Assembly: GCF_016904945.1 (NCBI RefSeq)
Contig: NZ_JADIKF010000030.1
Coordinates: 81,849 to 145,848 of the forward strand
Origin: Dyella mobilis
Lineage (GTDB): Bacteria > Pseudomonadota > Gammaproteobacteria > Xanthomonadales > Rhodanobacteraceae
Length of the DNA: 64,000 nt
Direction: 5' to 3'
The notes beneath the pieces were generated by a model, which did not search any database, was not told the origin of the DNA, and saw nothing but the letters and a program-made list of their open reading frames with translations. The position numbers and the translations under genes were made by a program. Shown here one piece after another: positions 28,874 through 39,594 of this stretch. Position 1 is the first letter of the stretch, and every line of letters starts with the position of its first letter.

Positions 28874-30664
28874 TCAGGCGGAAGCTTCCGGCGGCACCAA
28901 TGCAATCACTGTCCAGCCGGGACGCGGCTCGAGCTCGCGCCGTTCCGCCGCAACGCGCAATACGCCTTTTTCATCGATACCGAACATCAGGATCGACGTC
29001 GAACCGTATTGCTCGATGAAGTGCGGCCAATCGAAGGTAGCGGTAAGCCCGGTGGATTTGATTCGCCAGCCGCGTATCAGCCATTCGGCAAAACGCGCGT
29101 GGGTCATGCCCTCTTCGAACAAAGCCGGTACCAGCAGGCGATCGTTGAGTGCGTTGCGGTGATTGGTTTCCTGAGGCGCAAGGTTGCGCAACCGATACAC
29201 CTTCTCGCGCCCGAACTCCTGTTGATAGTGCAGGCATGCAAGCGAATTGCGTTCCCGATGCGTGGACAAGCCCAGCATCTGGCCGATACCGGCAAGCACC
29301 AGATGGCGGTCGGCATGCGCGGAGGCCGGGTTCCCGTAGAACGTACTCAAGCCTTCCATGCGTGCGCGGCGAATGCCATCCCAATCGTCGTCGGCCAGCA
29401 AGATGTGAAAACCCGCTTCGCTTAGCGCCTTTCCAATGGCACGGGCCACGGCATCGGATCCAAAGATCAGCACGCCACGCGGATCGGGCTCGGCCACCTT
29501 CAGCCAGCGCGCCAGCGGTCGCGCCGTGGCGCTTTGCAAAACCACTGTGCCGATGATGAGGATGAAGACCAGCGGCACCAGCACCTCGCTGCCGGCAACA
29601 CCCAGGTGCGACAAGCGCAACGCGAACAGCGCCGATACCGAAGCCGCCACGATGCCGCGCGGCGCCACCCACGAAATCAACGCGCGATCGCGCCACCCCA
29701 TGCCGCTACCGATGCTGGAAACGAGGACGGTAATCGGCCGCACTACGAATTGCGCGACGAGAAAAATCGCGATGCCCGCCCACAGCGTGCCGGGCGGCAA
29801 CGGCCAGCTCAATCGCGCCGCCAGCAAAATGAAAAGCATCGACACCAGGAGCACGGTGAGGTGCTCCTTGAAATCCAGAATGTCGTCGACGTGCACGTCG
29901 CGCAAGTTGCCCAGGGCAATGCCCATGATCGTGACGGTCAACAGACCGGAGTCGTGGGCAATCGTGTTGGACAGCGTGAACGACAACAGCACAATGGCCA
30001 GCGTGCCGTAGTTCTGCAGGTATTCGGGGATGAACTGCCTTCGCAACAGAAAAGCCAGGGCAAGCGCGGCAACACCGCCGCAAATGACACCGCCCAGCAC
30101 CGTACCCAGGAAGACGCCGACGGCATGACCCTGGTGACGGGACACGATGGCTTCGTAGATCAACACCGCAAACAGTGCCCCGAGCGGATCGATCACGATG
30201 CCTTCCCAGCGCAAGGTATTGGCAATCCGCGCGTTCGGCCGCAACGTACGCAGCATCGGCATGATCACCGTCGGACCTGTGACACAGGTCAGCGCGCCGA
30301 ACAGCAGCGAAAGATCCCAGCCCAGGCCTGCCAGGTAGTGCGCAGCCGCCGCGAGCAGGAGCAGCGCCACCACGGCTCCATAGCTGACCAGGCCGCGCAC
30401 TACGTGCCCGATGCCGGACAACTCGCTGAAGCGCAGTGTGAGGCTCCCCTCGAACAGGATCAGTGCGACGGACAGCGAGACGACGGGAAACAGCAGCGGA
30501 CCGAGCAGCTTGTCCGGATCGAGCACGTGCCCTATCGGGCCCAGCACGATACCTGCCAGCAACAAGAACAGGATGGCCGGCAATTTGACCCGCCAGGCGA
30601 GCCATTGCGCAAAGAATCCGATGGCCAGCATCCCCGTCAGCATCAAGCCGATTTCGATCGTCAC
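28874..30664 (-). CDS. Cation:proton antiporter with RCK-like domain
   Basis: A 596-residue membrane antiporter. About 12 hydrophobic helices fill residues 1-390 (LFGALTCVTGPTVIMPMLRT is the conserved CPA core), then a Rossmann RCK-type domain (GVLIFGSDAVARAIGKAL, ILLADDDWDGIRRA) suggests nucleotide control. The last 120 residues carry a small TrkA-C-like tail. It likely moves K+ or Na+ against H+. Confidence 0.9.
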   Translation of the reverse strand: MTIEIGLMLTGMLAIGFFAQWLAWRVKLPAILFLLLAGIVLGPIGHVLDPDKLLGPLLFPVVSLSVALILFEGSLTLRFSELSGIGHVVRGLVSYGAVVALLLLAAAAHYLAGLGWDLSLLFGALTCVTGPTVIMPMLRTLRPNARIANTLRWEGIVIDPLGALFAVLIYEAIVSRHQGHAVGVFLGTVLGGVICGGVAALALAFLLRRQFIPEYLQNYGTLAIVLLSFTLSNTIAHDSGLLTVTIMGIALGNLRDVHVDDILDFKEHLTVLLVSMLFILLAARLSWPLPPGTLWAGIAIFLVAQFVVRPITVLVSSIGSGMGWRDRALISWVAPRGIVAASVSALFALRLSHLGVAGSEVLVPLVFILIIGTVVLQSATARPLARWLKVAEPDPRGVLIFGSDAVARAIGKALSEAGFHILLADDDWDGIRRARMEGLSTFYGNPASAHADRHLVLAGIGQMLGLSTHRERNSLACLHYQQEFGREKVYRLRNLAPQETNHRNALNDRLLVPALFEEGMTHARFAEWLIRGWRIKSTGLTATFDWPHFIEQYGSTSILMFGIDEKGVLRVAAERRELEPRPGWTVIALVPPEASA

Positions 30665-30730
30665 GTGCGCCCCCTTTGCGGCACGTCCGGGCTGCCGTGT
30701 TGCAACATAAACATAGCGGGGAATCCGGGT

Positions 30731-32245
30731 CTAGTCTGACAACAACGATAGGCGCCGGTATTGCAATGCCTCGGCCAGATGCTGGCGATCCAGCGCCGCG
30801 GCGCCATTGTCGAGATCGGCAATGGTGCGTGCCACGCGCAAGGTCCGGTGGTAAGCGCGTGCCGATAACCCCAATCGTTCGAGCGCTGCATCGAACCAGC
30901 GGCGCTCGGCCGGACCCAAGGCACAGTCGCGCTCCAGTTCGCGCGTGCTGATCTCTGCATTGGGACGGCCGGCGCGCGCGAGCGCGTGTTGGCGCGAGCG
31001 CATGACGCGTTTGCGCATCGTTGCCGAATCTTCGGCCTGCAAGGTGCGCGGCGCACCCAGCTCGGCCAATGGCACGCCCAGCACTTCCACGCACAGGTCG
31101 ATGCGGTCCAGCAGTGGGCCCGAAATGCGCGAGCGGTAGCGTTGAACCTGGTCCGGCGTACAGCGGCAGCGTTGACGCGCATCGCCTGCATAACCGCAGG
31201 GGCACGGATTCATCGCGGCCACGAGCTGGAACTGGGCGGGAAAGCTCAACTGACGGGCCGCACGCGAGATCAGGATCTGGCCCGACTCCATGGGCTCGCG
31301 CAGCACTTCCAAGACGTGGCGACTGAACTCGGGAAGCTCGTCCAGGAACAGTACGCCGTTGTGCGCCAGCGAGATCTCGCCAGGTCGCGGTTGCGAACCG
31401 CCGCCTACGAGGGCGACGGCGGAGGCGGTATGGTGAGGTGCACGGAAGGGGCGCCGGCGCCAGTGGGCGGGGTCCACCGGATGCCCGGCGACCGACAGGA
31501 TGGCGCAGGTTTCCAGCGCCTCAGATTCGCTCAACGGCGGCAGGATGCCGGGCAGGCGTTCCGCCAGCATGGTCTTGCCGGTGCCGGGCGGGCCCATCAG
31601 CAACAGGTGATGTCCGCCGACTGCAGCTATTTCCAGTGCGCGGCGGGCCTGCAATTGGCCGCGCACGTCGATCATGTCCGGACCGGGCTCGTCGGCCTGC
31701 AGGGTCAGTGATGCGGTAGGCGGGGGCAGCTCCTGGACGCCCCGCAGCCACCCGCAAACGTCGGTGAGGCTGTCGGCGACCCGTACGTCGACCTCGGGAA
31801 TCAGGGCCGCTTCGTCGGCATTGGCCCGCGGCACCACCACCCGGCGACCACGCGCCCTGGCGCGAAGCAAGGCCGGCAACACGCCGGAAACCGGGCGCAA
31901 CTGGCCGGAGAGCGCCAATTCCCCCAGAAATTCGCAATCATCGAGTTTTTCGCGCGGCACCTGATGGCCCGCCGCCAGAATGCCCAGCGCAATGGCCAGG
32001 TCGAAACGGCCACCGTCCTTGGGCAGCTCGGCCGGCGCGAGATTCACCGTCACCTTGCGGTTGGGGTATTCAAATGCGGCACTCTGGATGGCCACGCGGA
32101 CCCGATCCCGCGCTTCGCGGACCGCCGCCTCGGGCAGGCCAACGATGTGGGTGCTGGGCAGACCACCGGAAAGATGCACCTCCACCATCACTTGTGGTGC
32201 GGCAACGCCCTCCTGGGCACGGCTTAGCGTGACGGCCAGGCTCAT
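30731..32245 (-). CDS. comM: YifB/ComM-type Mg-chelatase-like AAA+ ATPase
   Basis: A 504-residue AAA+ protein. N-terminal Lon-like fold (residues 1-170), LLLMGPPGTGKTMLAERLPG as Walker A, SLAHNGVLFLDELPEF as Walker B, and NPCPCGYAG with four clustered Cys/His nearby (RQRCRCTPDQ) is the zinc site. ComM drives branch migration during natural transformation (family knowledge). Its ORF is complete. Confidence 0.92.
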   Translation of the reverse strand: MSLAVTLSRAQEGVAAPQVMVEVHLSGGLPSTHIVGLPEAAVREARDRVRVAIQSAAFEYPNRKVTVNLAPAELPKDGGRFDLAIALGILAAGHQVPREKLDDCEFLGELALSGQLRPVSGVLPALLRARARGRRVVVPRANADEAALIPEVDVRVADSLTDVCGWLRGVQELPPPTASLTLQADEPGPDMIDVRGQLQARRALEIAAVGGHHLLLMGPPGTGKTMLAERLPGILPPLSESEALETCAILSVAGHPVDPAHWRRRPFRAPHHTASAVALVGGGSQPRPGEISLAHNGVLFLDELPEFSRHVLEVLREPMESGQILISRAARQLSFPAQFQLVAAMNPCPCGYAGDARQRCRCTPDQVQRYRSRISGPLLDRIDLCVEVLGVPLAELGAPRTLQAEDSATMRKRVMRSRQHALARAGRPNAEISTRELERDCALGPAERRWFDAALERLGLSARAYHRTLRVARTIADLDNGAAALDRQHLAEALQYRRLSLLSD

Positions 32246-32322
32246 CGAATACCGTGAAGATGCAGGTCAGCGGAGTCGCTGATTGAACGGTCCATCGCGC
32301 GACTCCACGACAATCGAAGCGG

Positions 32323-32374
32323 AAAAACGGCCGCCCCCGACTCCTTGGGGTGATGGTGACGAATCGGGGGCGGC
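32323..32374 (-). terminator. Intrinsic terminator of ubiK
   Basis: Arms GCCGCCCCCGA (32330-32340) and TCGGGGGCGGC (32364-32374) form a perfect 11-pair stem; on the minus strand it is followed by GTTTTT. It ends transcription just after the ubiK stop. Confidence 0.8.
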
Positions 32375-32386
32375 TACCGGAACTGG

Positions 32387-32644
32387 CTATGCCCGTTGAG
32401 GGGGCACGCCGGCTTCCAGCTCCGCCACGCGCTTCTCGAGTTCCTCGACCCTGGCGCGGGTACGCGCCAATACCTGGGTCTGAACATCGAATTCCTCTCG
32501 GGTAACTAGTTCGAGATGGCGCAATCCCTGCGCCAAGATATCGCGAAAATTGGCACGCATATCCTTATGCGCGTCTGCCAGCCCTGGCGGAACCAACGAA
32601 ACAAGTCGATGGACAATTTGATCGATATCCTGCCTGCCCGTCAT
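32387..32644 (-). CDS. ubiK: Ubiquinone biosynthesis accessory factor UbiK
   Basis: An 85-residue BMFP/YqiC-family protein: an N-terminal helix region (MTGRQDIDQIVHRLVSLVPP) and a long C-terminal coiled coil (TREEFDVQTQVLARTRARVE). UbiK partners with UbiJ in aerobic ubiquinone synthesis (family knowledge). I use the ATG at 32644; an earlier codon adds a 41-residue extension that does not fit the family. Confidence 0.9.
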   Translation of the reverse strand: MTGRQDIDQIVHRLVSLVPPGLADAHKDMRANFRDILAQGLRHLELVTREEFDVQTQVLARTRARVEELEKRVAELEAGVPPQRA

Positions 32645-32679
32645 GGTAGGCACCTCGAACCCGTCGAATGAAAGTCTAA

Positions 32680-33165
<486 letters not shown>

Positions 33166-33167
33166 GC

Positions 33168-33704
33168 TCAACCAGCCGCCCGCCCCCGCAAAATGCGCTG
33201 ATGGTGAATCAGCAGGCCCGCGTAATAGCAGATGTAATACCCGACAAACAGGCCGAACATGGCCAATGTCAGCGGGCTCTGCCCCATGTCGGGGCCGTGG
33301 ATCGGCGGTGTGCCGCCGGTCGGATCCTGCATCTGGGGTGACAGCATGGCGAAGCGCCACAGCAACCTCACCAGCAGCAATGCCGTGACGAATGTCCCCA
33401 CGTAGGGATTGGGGACGTAGCAATCGCCCTTGACCGGGTCGACCTGGAACCGACTGAGCCGCAAGCCAAGCAGGCCCAGGGCAACGCCCGCCAGCACGCC
33501 GCTGGCCAGGCCGCCCAACAGATGCGCGTCGCGCATGGCAAACGAGGCGGAAAGACAGCCCAGCACGGCAAAGACGAAAATGCGGAAAGTCATCTGGTTG
33601 CGCCGGATCGGCTGCAGGCCGAACTGGCGACGCACTCGCCGCCAGACGAGAAGCGCCACCACCGGAATCAAGATCAGCGGCATCGTGGAATGAGGTGTCA
33701 TCAC
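33168..33704 (-). CDS. Conserved membrane protein, CcdC/DUF1453-like
   Basis: A 178-residue protein with four to five membrane helices (MPLILIPVVALLVW, FRIFVFAVLGCLSAS, GLASGVLAGVALGLLGL, LAMFGLFVGYYICYYAGLL). VDPVKGDCYVPNPYVGTFVT is a soluble loop. It resembles CcdC-like/DUF1453 membrane proteins, which have no firm role. An alternative start lies one codon on. Convergent with the PII gene. Confidence 0.65.
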   Translation of the reverse strand: MMTPHSTMPLILIPVVALLVWRRVRRQFGLQPIRRNQMTFRIFVFAVLGCLSASFAMRDAHLLGGLASGVLAGVALGLLGLRLSRFQVDPVKGDCYVPNPYVGTFVTALLLVRLLWRFAMLSPQMQDPTGGTPPIHGPDMGQSPLTLAMFGLFVGYYICYYAGLLIHHQRILRGRAAG

Positions 33705-33787
33705 GCAACCCTGCGCCAGGAGGATGCCGCCAGCTTAGCAATCGCCCCGGAGACAGACGACTGACGTCTGTCATCCCTTTTTTGGGA

Positions 33788-34531
33788 CTACTTGGCCTTG
33801 CCCTGGTTGGCCACGGCAGCCATTTTCGCGGCGATCGCGTCGGCGTCGCCCAGGTAGTAGTGACGCAGCGGCTTGAGCTCGTCGTCGAATTCGTAGACCA
33901 GCGGCACGCCGTTGGGGATGTTCAATTCGACGATGGCATCATCGGAAATGCCGTCGAGGTATTTCACCAGCGCGCGGATGGAATTGCCGTGCGCCACCAA
34001 CAGCACGCGCTGGCCGCCGCTGATCGCGGGGGCGAGCACCTCGTTCCAGTAGGGCATTACCCGGGCCACGGTGTCCTTGAGGCACTCGGTGTCGGGAATC
34101 AGCTTGGGGTCCAGGGTGGTGTAGCGCGGATCGCGCAGCGACGGGTTGGCGGCACGGTCCAGGGCCGGCGGCGGAATATCGTAGCTGCGGCGCCAGACCT
34201 TGACCTGGTCCTCGCCGTACTTCGCCGCGGTTTCGGCTTTGTTGAGCCCGGTAAGCGCGCCGTAGTGGCGCTCGTTGAGGCGCCAGTCGGTCATCACCGG
34301 GATCCACATCTGGTCCATCGCGTCCTGCACGTGCCACAAGGTGCGCACGGCACGCTTGAGTACGGACGTATGCGCCACGTCGAAGTGATAGCCGGCCTGG
34401 ACCAGCAGCTCGCCGGCCTCCCTGGCCTCGGCCGCGCCTTGTTCGGTGATATCGACATCCGCCCAGCCGCTGAAGCGGTTTTCGAGGTTCCACTGAGACT
34501 GGCCGTGACGGATCAATACGAGCTTGTGCAT
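33788..34531 (-). CDS. gpmA: 2,3-bisphosphoglycerate-dependent phosphoglycerate mutase
   Basis: A 247-residue glycolytic mutase. [20 protein letters not shown] holds the phosphohistidine (His 9), [19 protein letters not shown] the second site, and [19 protein letters not shown] the third. I chose the ATG at 34531; the codon at 34594 adds a spurious extension. Length matches E. coli GpmA. Confidence 0.97.
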   Translation of the reverse strand: MHKLVLIRHGQSQWNLENRFSGWADVDITEQGAAEAREAGELLVQAGYHFDVAHTSVLKRAVRTLWHVQDAMDQMWIPVMTDWRLNERHYGALTGLNKAETAAKYGEDQVKVWRRSYDIPPPALDRAANPSLRDPRYTTLDPKLIPDTECLKDTVARVMPYWNEVLAPAISGGQRVLLVAHGNSIRALVKYLDGISDDAIVELNIPNGVPLVYEFDDELKPLRHYYLGDADAIAAKMAAVANQGKAK

Positions 34532-34677
34532 GAGGTCGGTTCGATAAAGTGCGGGGCAAGCGGCCATGGTGAAGCCCCCTCCCACCTCCGTCAATTCCCG
34601 CCCCTGTCGGAAGTCACGCTAAACCCGCCGGTCCGTCGAAGCATCCTATGTAGGTCACGCCACTCAGGAGTTTTCTC

Positions 34678-35316
34678 ATGCGTCTGCTTATCTTGGCTTT
34701 TGCCCTGCTTCCCCTCGCCGCCATGGCCCAGGACATCGACAAGACCAACGGGGCCGCCGAAGTCGGGCCCGGCCAGCACGCGGGCAACGTGCACAGCGTG
34801 AATGGCTCGGTGCGCATCGAAGACGGCGCCGTGGTGCAGTCCGCCGGTACCGTCAACGGCTCGGTGGAGCTGGGCGCCAACGCACAGGCCACCACGCTGC
34901 AGACGGTCAACGGCCGTCTCGAACTGGGCCAGGCCAGTCGCGTCAGCGGCGATATCGAAACCACCAACGGCGGCATTTCGCTGGCATCTCGCGCCGATGT
35001 CGCAGGCAGCGCGAGGACGACCAACGGGTCAATCCGACTCGACCAGGCGCACGTCGGCCGAGGCATCGAAACCACCAGCGGCGACATCGTCGTGGGCGAA
35101 GGCTCGCGCGTGGACGGCGGCATCCTGATCAACGAAGTGCATGGATGGAATTCGTCCAATCGCGAACCGCACGTCGTGATCGGCCCGCACGCCATCGTCA
35201 ACGGCACGCTGGAGTTTCGTCGCCCGGTGCGGCTGGACGTCAGCGACAGCGCGCAGATCGGTCCGGTGAAAGGCGCGACCGCCAACACCTTTCATGGCTC
35301 GTCGCCTTCCGAGTGA
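34678..35316 (+). CDS. Secreted repeat protein, beta-solenoid-like
   Basis: A 212-residue protein with a signal peptide (MRLLILAFALLPLAAMA). The mature part is a string of short repeats of about 18-20 residues (for example HSVNGSVRIEDGAVV, GTVNGSVELGANA, QTVNGRLELGQA, ETTNGGISLASRA, RTTNGSIRLDQAH, ETTSGDIVVGEGS), ending with a NGTLEFRRPVRLDV cap. Repeats of T/V-N-G-S-hydrophobic type form beta-helix layers in DUF4097 and bactofilin-like proteins (family knowledge). Function unknown, probably extracytoplasmic. Confidence 0.7.
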   Translation: MRLLILAFALLPLAAMAQDIDKTNGAAEVGPGQHAGNVHSVNGSVRIEDGAVVQSAGTVNGSVELGANAQATTLQTVNGRLELGQASRVSGDIETTNGGISLASRADVAGSARTTNGSIRLDQAHVGRGIETTSGDIVVGEGSRVDGGILINEVHGWNSSNREPHVVIGPHAIVNGTLEFRRPVRLDVSDSAQIGPVKGATANTFHGSSPSE

Positions 35317-35337
35317 CAGCTGCCACGTAGCCCGGCC

Positions 35338-36312
<975 letters not shown>

Positions 36313-36393
36313 CTACGAGAAGGGTGAACGGCAGCCTCCAAGCCGTCCGAACGATATCTAGGCAATCTTCAGGCCCGTCGCTAGGCTCATGAC

Positions 36394-37596
36394 ATGCGCA
36401 TTACATCCATGCCACTAGCGGTTACGGCATACACCGCCACTTCCGCACTGGGCCTGGGCCTGGATGCCCATCTCCAGGCGCTGCAGCAGCAGCGCAGCGG
36501 GTTGCGCCCGAACGACTTCGGCCCGGCGTCGCTGGCCTGTTGGATCGGCCGCGTGACAGCCGTGGAATCGACCTCGCTGCCGGCCTCCCACGCGCAATGG
36601 GATTGCCGCAACAACCGCCTGGCCTGGCTCGGCCTCAATCAGGACAGCTTCGTGGCGCGCGTCCACTCGGCCATACATCGCCACGGCACAAGCCGCATCG
36701 CCGTGCTGCTCGGCACTTCCACGGCCAGCATCGGCGCCACCGAAGAGGGTTATCGTCGGCTCGAAGACGACTGCCGCCTTCCGGCCGACCTGTACCGCCC
36801 GGCCATCCACAACCCGCACTCTCTCTCCGCGTTCGTGGCTTCCGTACTGGATATCCACGGCCCGTGCCAGACCATCTCCACGGCGTGTTCGTCCAGCGCC
36901 AAGGTGTTTGCTTGCGCCGAACGCCTCATTCGACTCGGCGTCGTCGACGCGGCGGTGGTGGGCGGCGTCGATTCGTTGTGCGACAGCGTCTTGTACGGTT
37001 TCAATGCGCTGGAGCTGGTGTCGCCCGAACCTTGCCGGCCGTTCGATGCAGCACGCCGCGGCATCTCGATCGGCGAAGCCGCCGGCTTCGCCTTGCTCGA
37101 ACGTGCTGACGCGCTACCCGAAGCCACTCAACAGCTGCTCGGCTACGGCGAATCCAGCGACGCCCACCACATGTCCACTCCCGATCCCAATGGGGCCGGT
37201 GCAGAGCTGGCCCTGCGCGACGTATTCGAACGCGCGGGCATCGCGCCGGCGCAGGTGGACTACATCAACCTGCATGGCACCGCGAGCCAGAAAAACGACG
37301 CGATGGAAGCCGCCCTGGTCGCGCGCCTGTTTCCCAGCAGCACGCGCGTCAGCTCGACCAAGGGTTTGACCGGTCACACGCTAGGCGCTGCCGGCGTGAT
37401 CGAGGCGGCCATCGCCTTGCTCGCCCTGCGCGAAGGATTCGTGCCCGGCAATGCAGGCACCCGGTCGCCGGACCCGGCGTGCACGCCTCATTTCGCCTGG
37501 CGCAACGAAGCACGCCCGATACGCATCGCGCTAAGCCATTCATTCGGCTTTGGCGGCAGCAATGCCTGCCTGGCTTTTGCGGACACCCGTCGATGA
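36394..37596 (+). CDS. Beta-ketoacyl-ACP synthase of a pigment (aryl polyene) cluster
   Basis: A 400-residue FabF-like ketosynthase. The triad is intact: TISTACSSSAKVF (Cys 165), YINLHGTASQKNDAMEA (His 294) and STKGLTGHTLGAAG (His 328). It overlaps the next gene by 4 bases. With the chain-length-factor-like, GT2, hotdog, acyltransferase, ACP and XanB2 genes nearby it fits xanthomonadin-type polyene elongation (family knowledge plus context). The start may be the ATG at 36394 or at 36409. Confidence 0.88.
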   Translation: MRITSMPLAVTAYTATSALGLGLDAHLQALQQQRSGLRPNDFGPASLACWIGRVTAVESTSLPASHAQWDCRNNRLAWLGLNQDSFVARVHSAIHRHGTSRIAVLLGTSTASIGATEEGYRRLEDDCRLPADLYRPAIHNPHSLSAFVASVLDIHGPCQTISTACSSSAKVFACAERLIRLGVVDAAVVGGVDSLCDSVLYGFNALELVSPEPCRPFDAARRGISIGEAAGFALLERADALPEATQQLLGYGESSDAHHMSTPDPNGAGAELALRDVFERAGIAPAQVDYINLHGTASQKNDAMEAALVARLFPSSTRVSSTKGLTGHTLGAAGVIEAAIALLALREGFVPGNAGTRSPDPACTPHFAWRNEARPIRIALSHSFGFGGSNACLAFADTRR

Positions 37597-38384
37597 GCGA
37601 GCTGCGCGTTCAAGTGGAAGGCATCGGCGCGTGGACTCCGCATGCGACAGGGTGGGATGCCTTCAAGCGCGTGTTTGCCGGCGATCCGCCGAGCGAATTG
37701 CCGGCTCGCCCGGCCGCAACGGCACTATCGCCCAATGAGCGTCGCCGTGCGCCTGAAAGCGTGCTCGTTGCCATCGAAGTCGCGGCGCAAGCCATCGCTG
37801 CAAGCCAGCGCGCTGGCGGCGACCTGGCTTGCGTGTTCGCATCGGCCTATGGCGACCAGGCCACCACGGACTATATGTGCCGCATACTGGCGCGTGCGCC
37901 CGCAGAACTTTCCCCCACGCGCTTCCACAACTCCGTACACAACGCCGCCGCCGGCTACTGGACGATTGCCACCGAATGCCGCGCGCCTTCAACGGCAATG
38001 TGCGCGGGACTGGCCACCTTCGGTGCCAGCCTGCTGGAAGCAGCCACTCAAGTGTGCGCGGACCATCGCGCCGTGCTGCTCGTATGCAGCGACACCGTTG
38101 GCGTCGGTCCGCTTGGGGAGCTCATCGGATGCCATCTCGCCTTCGGCTGTGCCATGGTGTTGGCACCGTGCACGGACCAAGGCGCGCTCTCGCTACGCCT
38201 TACCACGGTTGCGCAAGCACCGAGACACTCGCTGCTTGCGCCCACTTGCATGAAATGGATGTCCGAAAACCCCTCCGCCGCCAGCTTGCCACTGCTTGCC
38301 ACCTTGGCGCACGGCGGAGGCGACTGCGTGTTGGCGGCTTCCGACCAGTTGGGGCTGCTCGTGCAGACGGAGGTGACTGCGTGA
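37593..38384 (+). CDS. Ketosynthase-like chain-length factor
   Basis: A 263-residue protein of the Ketoacyl-synt_2 (CLF) family, shorter than true ketosynthases. The region PTRFHNSVHNAAAGYWTIAT keeps His/Asn residues, but there is no TACSSS active-site Cys motif (TECRAPSTAMCAG lies in its place), so it is a non-catalytic partner. It overlaps both neighbours by 4 bases (ATGA and GTGA), showing co-translation. Confidence 0.8.
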   Translation: MSELRVQVEGIGAWTPHATGWDAFKRVFAGDPPSELPARPAATALSPNERRRAPESVLVAIEVAAQAIAASQRAGGDLACVFASAYGDQATTDYMCRILARAPAELSPTRFHNSVHNAAAGYWTIATECRAPSTAMCAGLATFGASLLEAATQVCADHRAVLLVCSDTVGVGPLGELIGCHLAFGCAMVLAPCTDQGALSLRLTTVAQAPRHSLLAPTCMKWMSENPSAASLPLLATLAHGGGDCVLAASDQLGLLVQTEVTA

Positions 38385-39145
38385 ACGACAATCTACGCTG
38401 GTGCGTGCTCATCCCGTGCTTGAACGAAGAGAAGGCGATCAGCCAGGTCGTAAAATCGGCACTGCGATTAAGCGTGCCGATCATCGTCATCGACGACGGC
38501 TCCGACGACCGCACGCCCGACATCGTCGGCGCCATGCCGGCCACCCTGTTGCGTCACGAGCGGCGCCAAGGCAAGGGCGAAGCCTTGCGCACGGGCTTTC
38601 GCGAAGCCTTGCGCCTGGGCTTTGATGCGGTGGTGACCATGGATGGCGACGGCCAGCATCTTGCCGAAGACATCCCGCGCCTGGTCGATGTGGGCAAACG
38701 CTTTCCGGATCACATCGTCATCGGCGCGCGGCTGCTGCATCGCGAGCAGCAACCCAAGGGGCGACGCCGCGCCAACGCTTTCGCCGACTGGGGCATTTCA
38801 TGGGCCTGCGCACAACCCGTGGCGGATACGCAAAGCGGGCAGCGTTGGTATCCGCGCAGCGCATTGGACCTGGTCGAACTGGATGCCGAGAACTTCGTGT
38901 TCGAAGCGGCCGTACTGATTGCCGCCTCGCGCGAAAAAGGCCTGGGTATCGTTTCCGTGCCTATCGCTTCGCGTTATGAGGGGTCGTTCCGGTTGAGCCA
39001 TTTCAGCCCGGTGCGCGACGTCGTGCGGATTGCCGCCTACACCCTCGGCCGGCTGATTCATTACGGCAACATCCGCGCGAGCTACAACCGTTCGCGCGCC
39101 CAGCCGCTGGTGATTGACGACAGCTACTCTCAACGCACGGTCTAA
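38381..39145 (+). CDS. Family 2 glycosyltransferase
   Basis: A 254-residue GT2 enzyme. VLIPCLNEEKAI and VIDDGSDDRTPDIV bind the nucleotide, FDAVVTMDGDGQHL is the DxD-like site, and the C-terminal end has no extra membrane helices. GTG start overlaps the preceding stop. In aryl-polyene clusters such enzymes attach sugar or link the polyene to a lipid (family knowledge); acceptor unknown. Confidence 0.85.
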   Translation: MNDNLRWCVLIPCLNEEKAISQVVKSALRLSVPIIVIDDGSDDRTPDIVGAMPATLLRHERRQGKGEALRTGFREALRLGFDAVVTMDGDGQHLAEDIPRLVDVGKRFPDHIVIGARLLHREQQPKGRRRANAFADWGISWACAQPVADTQSGQRWYPRSALDLVELDAENFVFEAAVLIAASREKGLGIVSVPIASRYEGSFRLSHFSPVRDVVRIAAYTLGRLIHYGNIRASYNRSRAQPLVIDDSYSQRTV

Positions 39146-39153
39146 GCGTCTTT

Positions 39154-39594
39154 CTACGCGTCGGTGTACATCACTGCCGTGCGGCCGGAAGCCAACGGCT
39201 GGCCATTCTGCAAAACGCTGAATGTGTATTGAGCGCCACGTTCGTCGGCGAACAGGCATTCGGCATGGACGTCCAGCCGTCCTCGCGAAAGCTCCACGTA
39301 TTCCACCGCCAGATGAACGTCGCGCAGGCTGACGAGCCGACCAGGCCGCATCCTGGCTTCATCGCGACTCGCCGCCAGCAGCGCCGCGTGAACCGCCGAT
39401 GCCTGCGCGCCGTATTCCGCCAGATGCACGGCATGCAGACCCGCAGCGTAGCGCAGCGGATGGTCGTGCAAGCCGTGCCTTTGGGCGATGGCGTGCACGG
39501 TGCGGTCGTTCCAATCCAGCACGTGATCGAGCAGACACATGGCGCCCGCATGCGGAACCAGTTCGGACCAATGAGGCCGCGCAGGCGTACTCAC
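39154..39594 (-). CDS. Hotdog-fold dehydratase-like protein (ApeP-type)
   Basis: A 146-residue hotdog-fold protein. WSELVPHAGAMCLLDHVLDW and AGLHAVHLAEYGAQASAVH contain the typical dehydratase residues. It overlaps the upstream acyltransferase by 4 bases on the minus strand. In the pigment cluster such proteins dehydrate 3-hydroxyacyl-ACP intermediates (family knowledge). Confidence 0.75.
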   Translation of the reverse strand: MSTPARPHWSELVPHAGAMCLLDHVLDWNDRTVHAIAQRHGLHDHPLRYAAGLHAVHLAEYGAQASAVHAALLAASRDEARMRPGRLVSLRDVHLAVEYVELSRGRLDVHAECLFADERGAQYTFSVLQNGQPLASGRTAVMYTDA

